Source of the DNA: an uncultured Chloroflexota bacterium
GTDB taxonomy: Bacteria > Chloroflexota > Dehalococcoidia > UBA3495
Direction: 5' to 3'
Assembly: GCA_913052545.1 (NCBI GenBank)
Contig: CAJXEF010000054.1
Span: 1-12,264 of the forward strand
DNA length: 12,264 nt
In this document: one piece after another, positions 7,429-12,264 of the stretch
Position numbering within the stretch: position 1 is the stretch's first letter
Layout of the letters: each line of letters opens with the position of its first letter
Made by a program: the position numbers and the translations under genes
The notes under the pieces: generated by a model
Databases searched by the model: none
What the model saw: only the letters and a program-made list of their open reading frames with translations
Told to the model about the DNA's origin: nothing

Positions 7429-8223
7429 TTACCAGATAACTATTTTAAACTGCTCAAATAACCCAAACGGAGTTAATGCGACTAAAAATATTAAACCCAT
7501 AACCTCAATTATTTCGTTAGTTGCTCCATACACATCGCCGGTTAAGCCACCCAAGGCTCTAGTGACATACCACCCGATTAATAACGCCAAACCAGACATC
7601 GATATCATCAATACCATTCCTGACCAGCTTGCTAGTATCATAACAACTAGGGCCACTGTTAAAAATGCGAATCCTGATGCTAGCCAAGTTTTCGTTTTTT
7701 CTAAATGAAATGGAGCACCTAATCCTTCGGGACGAACATACGGGAAACATTGCAACAAGATTACCATTGCCCATCGAGAAACGACCGGAAATATTAACAA
7801 TACACATAATTTGTCCGATTGTGGCATACCACACAGCGATACTAACAATGTGAATTTCAATATTAACAAGCATATGCACCCAACCACCGCAAACGAGCCA
7901 ACATGAGGGTCCCGCATGATCTCTAAGCGTCTTTCTTTTGTAAAAGCCCCAAACATCCCGTCACAAACATCCATAAAACCATCGAGATGCAACCCACGGG
8001 TAATTATTAGCAGTGAAAACAGCAAGATACCTGCGTTCACCAAATCTGGGACAAAGAATCCTGCCACCTTTTCAAGGACCAACAAAAGTAATCCGATCAA
8101 TAATCCGACCAGAGGATAAAAAGCACGAGAATAACTGATCTCATTAGTTTTCAGAGCAACCGATCCACCTAAAGGAACCGAAGTTAAGAAAGTGGCAGCT
8201 GAGACAAAAGATCGAAACAGCAT
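7429..8223 (-). CDS. cobS: Adenosylcobinamide-GDP ribazoletransferase (cobalamin synthase, membrane protein)
   Basis: Condenses AdoCbi-GDP with alpha-ribazole (phosphate) to make adenosylcobalamin (phosphate) in the inner membrane. The 264-residue protein has the hallmark acidic loop RGLHLDGFMDVCDGMFGAF (76-94, Asp81, Asp85 and Asp88), ERRLEIMRDPHVGSFAVVG (97-115, Asp105) and the C-terminal GGLTGDVYGATNEIIEV (225-241). Hydrophobic segments are at about 34-58, 62-77, 110-132, 138-160, 181-198, 200-218 and 238-255. The length is normal (about 250). The common 'LADTADG' is here FMDVCDG, keeping the aspartates. It follows cobT by 23 nt and precedes cbiB by 6 nt. The ribosome site is weak (GGGAA, more than 10 nt before the ATG). 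Confidence 0.96.
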   Translation of the reverse strand: MLFRSFVSAATFLTSVPLGGSVALKTNEISYSRAFYPLVGLLIGLLLLVLEKVAGFFVPDLVNAGILLFSLLIITRGLHLDGFMDVCDGMFGAFTKERRLEIMRDPHVGSFAVVGCICLLILKFTLLVSLCGMPQSDKLCVLLIFPVVSRWAMVILLQCFPYVRPEGLGAPFHLEKTKTWLASGFAFLTVALVVMILASWSGMVLMISMSGLALLIGWYVTRALGGLTGDVYGATNEIIEVMGLIFLVALTPFGLFEQFKIVIW

Positions 8224-8246
8224 GGTGTTAATAAATTCCCGAAAAC

Positions 8247-9335
8247 TCAGTTCGAGCCTTCATCATCGTCCTCGTTTCGTTCTGAAACTCCTGCCTGCTC
8301 AAATGTAGCCATCTGAGATAAACATTTAACTGCGGCTTCAACAATTGGCATAGCCAAAGCCGCACCGCTTCCTTCACCAAGTCTCATATCCATAGTCAAA
8401 AGAGGAGAAATACCCATAGCTTCTAACCCAATACCATGACCGGGCTCGACGGATCGGTGAGCACCGATAAAATAATTCACCGCTAATGGGCTCAATTTCC
8501 AAGCAATCAGTGCCGCTGCTCCAGATATAAAGCCATCTACCAAAACTGGACGATGGTTTGCCGCAGCGCCTAGCATAATACCTGCCAGGACACCGATTTC
8601 AAATCCACCTAGTTTAGTGAGGACATCCAATCCATTCGAGGAATCGGCATTATTTAGTTTGATAGCTCTCCGGATTACATCAACTTTGTGAGCTAAGGCT
8701 TCATCCTCCAATCCTGTTCCTCGACCGGTAGTAGCTTCAGGATCAACACCGGTAACCGCCGCAGTTATAGCACTTGAAGATGTTGTATTACCTATTCCCA
8801 TTTCTCCACAAGCTATCAAATCCGTACCTAAATCGATTTCGCTGATAGCAGCTCTGATACCTATCTCCAAACATTGTATTGCCTGTTGATTAGTCATAGC
8901 TGGACCGATTGCAAAATTGTTAGTGCCTTTACCAACTTTCTCAGATATTAATAGCGGATGGGGATCCAAATCAGCAGCGACTCCAGCATCAATAACTACA
9001 ATCTCAGAGGACACGTGCCTTGCTAAGACGTTAATTGCAGCCCCACCAGAAAGAAAATTTAAAACCATTTGAGGAGTCACTTCCTGAGGATATGCACTCA
9101 CACCTTCTGCAACTACTCCGTGATCTCCAGCAGCTATCATCACACATTTGCGCCGAATCTCCGGCATCGGAGTAGCAAAGATTCCGGCAAGCTGTATTGA
9201 AAGAGCCTCTAATCTACCCAAACTTCCCAGAGGTTTAGTTAGCGTGTCTTGTCGACTCCGGGCTGAGTCCATAGATATTTTATCTAAAGGGGCAATGCCG
9301 GCGAGGGTTTTGTCTATTAAGTCAGAAATCGCCAT
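8247..9335 (-). CDS. cobT: Nicotinate-nucleotide--dimethylbenzimidazole phosphoribosyltransferase
   Basis: Makes alpha-ribazole 5'-phosphate from nicotinate mononucleotide and a lower-ligand base such as 5,6-dimethylbenzimidazole. The 362-residue protein has the N-terminal RSRQDTLTKPLGSLGRLE (27-43), IAAGDHGVVAEGVSAYPQEV (68-86, minus one residue), the segment FLSGGAAINVLARH (94-107), ACGEMGIGNTTSSSAI (175-190, Glu178), GRGTGLED (204-211), LVDGFISGAAA (265-275), GAHRSVEPGH (291-300) and MDMRLGEGSGAALA (315-328), where Glu321 matches the catalytic base of the family. Length is close to Salmonella CobT (about 356). A short acidic tail (residues 353-362, rich in Asp/Glu) follows the conserved core. 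GAGG 5-6 nt before the ATG supports the start. Which base it uses cannot be told; no bluB is present here. Confidence 0.97.
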   Translation of the reverse strand: MAISDLIDKTLAGIAPLDKISMDSARSRQDTLTKPLGSLGRLEALSIQLAGIFATPMPEIRRKCVMIAAGDHGVVAEGVSAYPQEVTPQMVLNFLSGGAAINVLARHVSSEIVVIDAGVAADLDPHPLLISEKVGKGTNNFAIGPAMTNQQAIQCLEIGIRAAISEIDLGTDLIACGEMGIGNTTSSSAITAAVTGVDPEATTGRGTGLEDEALAHKVDVIRRAIKLNNADSSNGLDVLTKLGGFEIGVLAGIMLGAAANHRPVLVDGFISGAAALIAWKLSPLAVNYFIGAHRSVEPGHGIGLEAMGISPLLTMDMRLGEGSGAALAMPIVEAAVKCLSQMATFEQAGVSERNEDDDEGSN

Positions 9336-9395
9336 TACTTACCTCGTTATATCGTTGTATATCGGATAGTCTAAAAACTACTAAGATCTCCTCAA

Positions 9396-9968
9396 CTAGA
9401 ATTCAATCCCAGGTTGAGCTTTAATTCCACTAGAATACGGATGTTTTACAACCGACATTTCTGTAACTAGATCAGCGTATTCAACTAAGTCTTCAGGCGC
9501 ATGTCTACCGGTTATAATTACATGTTGCATCTCTGGCCGTTTCTTTAGGGTTTCGATGACATCCTCCACTGGAATCCATCCATAATGCATCGGATAGGTA
9601 AATTCGTCTAGAATCACTATATCGTAGCCCCCGGTTGTAATAATCTCCTGCGCATCGTCCCACAAAGCCCTAGCTAAATCCGCACTCTGATCTAAGTCAC
9701 GAGATCTCCATGTGAACCCGTCTCCCATAGCTCTAACCGTGATTCCGATCTTTTGGGCGGCCCTCTGTTCACCAAAATTTGCTGTCGTATGCTTAATGAA
9801 TTGCAGCATTATCACGTTCATATCACGGCCCCAAGCCCTAAATAGGACTCCCATTGCAGCGGTAGTTTTGCCTTTTCCACTACCGGTGTTGACGATAACT
9901 AATCCCTGATTAATTCTTGGCCCTTTTACTGATTGAGGACCCGGTTCGGCAGCGTCATCAGTACTCAT
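9396..9968 (-). CDS. cobO: Corrinoid adenosyltransferase (BtuR/CobO type)
   Basis: Transfers the 5'-deoxyadenosyl group of ATP to cob(I)yrinate a,c-diamide (or another Co(I) corrinoid). The protein is 190 residues from the chosen start. It has the unusual P-loop VNTGSGKGKTTAAMG (26-40), LQFIKH (55-60), GDGFTW (82-87), VILDEFTYPMHYGW (118-131), TGRHAPEDLVEYADLVTEM (153-171) and the C-terminal HPYSSGIKAQPGIEF (176-190), all diagnostic of the BtuR/CobA/CobO family rather than PduO or EutT. I chose ATG 9968 because GAGGAG lies 8 nt before it; a TTG at 9986 would add six residues but would place that ribosome site inside the gene. It is 81 nt after cbiA, matching the pathway order. The enzyme needs cobalt reduced to Co(I); no dedicated reductase is in the window. 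Confidence 0.96.
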   Translation of the reverse strand: MSTDDAAEPGPQSVKGPRINQGLVIVNTGSGKGKTTAAMGVLFRAWGRDMNVIMLQFIKHTTANFGEQRAAQKIGITVRAMGDGFTWRSRDLDQSADLARALWDDAQEIITTGGYDIVILDEFTYPMHYGWIPVEDVIETLKKRPEMQHVIITGRHAPEDLVEYADLVTEMSVVKHPYSSGIKAQPGIEF

Positions 9969-9976
9969 TTTAATAA

Positions 9977-9982
9977 CTCCTC
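9977..9982 (-). promoter_or_regulatory. Ribosome binding site deciding the ATG start of cobO
   Basis: GAGGAG on the minus strand, 8 nt before ATG 9968-9966, is the strongest ribosome site in the window. It argues against the upstream in-frame TTG at 9986. Confidence 0.75.
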
Positions 9983-10049
9983 GCAATTTCTCTAAGAATT
10001 TTTGACAATTTTAATCAATAATATAAGGTGATACCAATGTCGCCTTGAT

Positions 10050-11426
10050 TCAATTCAGAACCTCTGTACGTTCAGAACAAATTCTAACAAATCTCTTTGC
10101 GAGATCCGGATCGCTTCCCAAATGAATATGTATATAAGAAGCCCATACACTGCCGTACTGAAAACCCTCGGGCCGGTTATCTTGGTTTAACACCTTGTAC
10201 ACCGACCGAGATTGGTCTCCTGGAGTTTCCAGGACAGACCAATGAAATTCGTGGCCCCTAACCTGCTGTCCCTTGCAGAGCAAAGGACTGTTGGTATTAG
10301 ATTCTACTTCCCGATATCCCAAATGTAGCCTACGACCCTCCATAGAAGAAACTACCGGGATAGCTCCCACCATGGGATAATGTATTCCTTCTAAATCTGA
10401 CAAGCTTTCACCTAGGTACATCAAACCGCCACATTCTCCATAAACTGGAAGTCCGTTTTCAACCGCTTGGAGCAAGGATTTACGCATCGCTTCATTGTGA
10501 GTTAGACCGGCAGCAAACATTTCAGGAAAGCCCCCACCAATATAAACACCGCCAACTCCATCAGGCAATTTATTATCAGACAATGGACTAAACGGGATTA
10601 GTTCGGCACCCCAGGCTTCTAATAAATCTAAGGAATCTTGGTAATAAAAACTAAAGGCTTCATCCTGTGCCAAAGCTATCTTAGCTTGTTTAGGCTGATC
10701 AAATTCCGGAAATAAATAGGGCGCAACCCAAGGAGGTTTAGCCGAATCGGCAATCTCCAAAATACGCTCTAGATCTATAGTATCTTCTATTTGTTGAATC
10801 AAAGAATCATACCATTTGTCTACTACGGTGCCTTCAACTGTTGGGATTAACCCTAAATGCCGTTCCGGCTGAACTAAATCATCTCTACGAGGTAAATAAC
10901 CCAATACGGGAAGCCCGGTAGTCTCCTCTATTTGGGGAGCACAAAACTCCAAATGCCGCGGGCCAGCGACTCCGTTCAGTATCACTCCCTCAATACGAAG
11001 TTCGGGGTCAAAGTGTTGGTATCCGAGAACCTCGGCCGCAACACTCCGAGCAACCTTAGAGGCATCTGCTACTAAAATTACCGGTGTATCCAGTAATTTG
11101 GCCAACTGGGCACTAGACCCATCCTCTGAAAGGCCAGAATGGCCATCAAAAACACCCATTACCCCTTCTATGACTGAAATCTGCTTAGATCCGCTCGCTC
11201 GTTGATATAACTCAGCTACTGCGTGATCTGACATCAACCAAGTGTCCAAATTTCTAGAAGGTACTCCGCATGCCAATTTATGGTAAGAAGGATCTATATA
11301 ATCGGGACCAGCTTTAAAAGGTTGAACCTGCAACCCTCTTCTTGTTAAAGCTCCCATGATACCCGTAGCTATAGTAGTTTTACCAACTCCACTCCGTACC
11401 CCTGCCACCATGATTGCAGACGCCAT
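10050..11426 (-). CDS. cbiA: Cobyrinic acid a,c-diamide synthase (glutamine-hydrolysing)
   Basis: Amidates the a and c acetate side chains of cobyrinic acid (or of hydrogenobyrinic acid, when called CobB), using ATP and glutamine. The 458-residue protein has the P-loop-like MVAGVRSGVGKTTIATG (6-22), PFKAGPDYIDPSYH (37-49), RNLDTWLMS (58-66) and VIEGVMGVFDG (85-95) in the synthetase domain. The glutamine amidotransferase domain has VYIGGGFPE (294-302), YGECGGLMYLGE (329-340, nucleophile Cys332) and SYIHIHLGSDP (430-440, catalytic His in the HIH). Length matches CbiA (about 460). Sequence does not show whether the substrate already holds cobalt, because no ring-building or chelatase gene is in view. 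An AGGCAGG-like ribosome site is 5 nt before the ATG. It is 56 nt after the haem-carrier-like gene. Confidence 0.96.
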   Translation of the reverse strand: MASAIMVAGVRSGVGKTTIATGIMGALTRRGLQVQPFKAGPDYIDPSYHKLACGVPSRNLDTWLMSDHAVAELYQRASGSKQISVIEGVMGVFDGHSGLSEDGSSAQLAKLLDTPVILVADASKVARSVAAEVLGYQHFDPELRIEGVILNGVAGPRHLEFCAPQIEETTGLPVLGYLPRRDDLVQPERHLGLIPTVEGTVVDKWYDSLIQQIEDTIDLERILEIADSAKPPWVAPYLFPEFDQPKQAKIALAQDEAFSFYYQDSLDLLEAWGAELIPFSPLSDNKLPDGVGGVYIGGGFPEMFAAGLTHNEAMRKSLLQAVENGLPVYGECGGLMYLGESLSDLEGIHYPMVGAIPVVSSMEGRRLHLGYREVESNTNSPLLCKGQQVRGHEFHWSVLETPGDQSRSVYKVLNQDNRPEGFQYGSVWASYIHIHLGSDPDLAKRFVRICSERTEVLN

Positions 11427-11482
11427 GCGAACCTGCCTCTCATAAATAAAATAAACGATGCGATAGCTTTGGCTTATCCTTC

Positions 11483-11878
11483 CTATACTGTTACAGAATC
11501 CCCATATTTCTCAATTAAGCTCAAAAAAAGTTCGTGTCGAGGTTGATTAGTAGCGGCCTCCTCCGATTTCCGAAGGTAAATTCTGAAAACCGACTCATCG
11601 TTACTATCTAAAAACCAGACTGAATAACTGGGTTCACCTCTTTCATTCTTCTCAATATATCTGAATCTCAACCCAGCCAACTTATCAATATCCATATGCA
11701 AATGGGATCCACCTTCAGCCATAAAAGTCACTATATTTCCCGTATCACTAAATCTAATATCATCCATGTCTGTATAGACTTCAGCAGTTGAAACTTGGTT
11801 GGAAAGCATCAAAACAACCTCATTAAACCCTATTCCATTAACTCCCTTTTGACATGTTTCGATAATCTCTCTAATCAT
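11483..11878 (-). CDS. Small protein resembling the HutX/ChuX/HemS haem-utilisation fold (tentative)
   Basis: The protein is 131 residues from the chosen ATG (134 from the ATG at 11887). I do not recognise it with certainty. Counting from ATG 11887, residues 51-106 (NIVTFMAEGG, then HLHMDIDKLAGLRFRYIE, GEPSYSVWFLD, ESVFRIYL) follow the strand pattern of the HutX/ChuX/HemS family, in which a His-containing strand is followed by 'RP..g..S..vqFfd..G..vfkif'. No signal peptide or membrane segment is seen, so it is probably cytosolic. It is shorter than typical HutX/ChuX (about 160-170). If the fold is right, it could bind a tetrapyrrole; at the head of a corrinoid operon a corrin or precursor is a natural guess, but that is inference. 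It lies 41 nt after the ferredoxin gene. GGAGA at 11892-11888 fits ATG 11878 (9 nt) and is adjacent to ATG 11887, so the later start is preferred. Confidence 0.6.
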   Translation of the reverse strand: MIREIIETCQKGVNGIGFNEVVLMLSNQVSTAEVYTDMDDIRFSDTGNIVTFMAEGGSHLHMDIDKLAGLRFRYIEKNERGEPSYSVWFLDSNDESVFRIYLRKSEEAATNQPRHELFLSLIEKYGDSVTV

Positions 11879-11887
11879 AAAATTCAT

Positions 11888-11892
11888 TCTCC
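11888..11892 (-). promoter_or_regulatory. Ribosome binding site favouring the second ATG (11878) of the haem-carrier-like gene
   Basis: GGAGA on the minus strand touches the first ATG (11887), too close for use, but is 9 nt from the second in-frame ATG at 11878-11876. Confidence 0.55.
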
Positions 11893-11919
11893 GATAATAC
11901 TGACAATGTATTTACGCTC

Positions 11920-12252
11920 TTAGTTTGAGTACCTAGTTATCATTTCCGATATATCTTCCGGTATCTCATGCAAACTTACTTTCCCTCGTCGCGTAATTCT
12001 GACTTCCCCTGTACCAATACCGTACAACACTTTTTGCCCGGACTTGTGGTCAACTAAATCTATTCTTGGCCCATATGTACAACCAAAAATGCAACGGCAT
12101 GAAGTCACCCGGACCTGTTCTTCCATCCCCAAGGCTTCTACTGTATCCACTAGCTCCTGCAATAGTTCCGTTCCATTCCTTCCATAAGATTCAATCCATG
12201 AGCAACGCCGTGGATCTGTACATACAATAATATTCAAATTGGTATTTGTCAT
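11920..12252 (-). CDS. Thioredoxin-like [2Fe-2S] ferredoxin-like protein
   Basis: A 110-residue cytosolic protein with five cysteines: Cys11 and Cys17 in IIVCTDPRRCSW, and Cys52, Cys54 and Cys58 in SCRCIFGCTYGPRIDLVDH. Thioredoxin-like [2Fe-2S] ferredoxins have two N-terminal cysteines just after the first strand and a later C-x3-C followed by a Gly-Pro turn and a strand ending near 'YG'; here C54-x3-C58, YGP and KVLYGIGTGEV fit that plan. The family carries electrons or stores an Fe-S cluster. The first pair is closer (C-x5-C) than in classic members, and Cys52 is extra, so cluster binding is likely but not certain. DUF1636-type metal-binding proteins of cobalamin clusters are a related alternative. 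It is the first gene of the operon within the window; only 12 AT-rich bases precede its ATG and they show no ribosome site. A role as electron donor for corrinoid reduction is inference. Confidence 0.72.
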   Translation of the reverse strand: MTNTNLNIIVCTDPRRCSWIESYGRNGTELLQELVDTVEALGMEEQVRVTSCRCIFGCTYGPRIDLVDHKSGQKVLYGIGTGEVRITRRGKVSLHEIPEDISEMITRYSN

Positions 12253-12264
12253 AAAAATATAAAA

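Noticed and set aside
7139..7708. Plus-strand open frame of 189 codons antisense to cbiB and cobS
   Set aside because: It lies opposite two clearly conserved membrane-protein genes. Its length reflects the absence of stop complements in hydrophobic codons; there is no ribosome site and no recognisable motif.
9969..10049. Promoter in the cbiA-cobO gap
   Set aside because: TTGTCA and TATATT-like boxes occur, but not with workable spacing to each other; only the ribosome site is convincing.

Overview
The window holds a long one-strand cobalamin (vitamin B12) operon on the minus strand, running from about 12252 down to 434, plus the last third of a kilobase of an unrelated plus-strand gene at the left edge. 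The protein sequences are clearly bacterial: CobU/CobT/CobS nucleotide-loop enzymes, BtuR-type CobO and CbiA/CobQ glutamine amidotransferases. Base composition is moderately AT-rich by eye. A free-living, uncultured Chloroflexota-like (SAR202/Dehalococcoidia-like) bacterium is my best guess, but this rests only on the general look of the proteins and is weak.

Layout in the direction of transcription (right to left): a thioredoxin-like [2Fe-2S] ferredoxin (12252-11920); a small protein resembling the HutX/ChuX/HemS haem-utilisation fold (11878-11483); cbiA; cobO; cobT; cobS; cbiB; cobD (Thr-P decarboxylase); cobC; cobQ; cobU; a PduX-like L-threonine kinase; and finally a tartrate/D-malate dehydrogenase-family enzyme (1507-434). 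Gaps are 93 nt or less, and cobS-cbiB, cobC-cobQ, cobQ-cobU and cobU-pduX are tightly packed or overlapping. A convergent boundary with a small hairpin (323-343) separates the operon from the plus-strand gene ending at 322.

Together the genes encode essentially every step from cobyrinic (or hydrogenobyrinic) acid to adenosylcobalamin. CbiA amidates a/c. CobO adenosylates the cobalt. CobQ amidates b, d, e and g. PduX-like kinase and CobD make aminopropanol phosphate from threonine, and CbiB attaches it. CobU activates the product with GTP. CobT makes alpha-ribazole phosphate, CobS joins the halves and CobC removes the phosphate. No corrin-ring gene, cobaltochelatase, cobalt transporter, bluB or cob(II)yrinate reductase is present. 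No intergenic gap is long enough for a cobalamin riboswitch, so any riboswitch or main promoter must lie beyond the right edge.

The parts not explained by textbook B12 synthesis are the two operon-leading genes (ferredoxin and haem-carrier-like protein) and the trailing beta-decarboxylating dehydrogenase. These are the best candidates for something undescribed: a possible electron donor/corrin-handling pair in front of CbiA and CobO, and an oxidative enzyme with no known place in the pathway.
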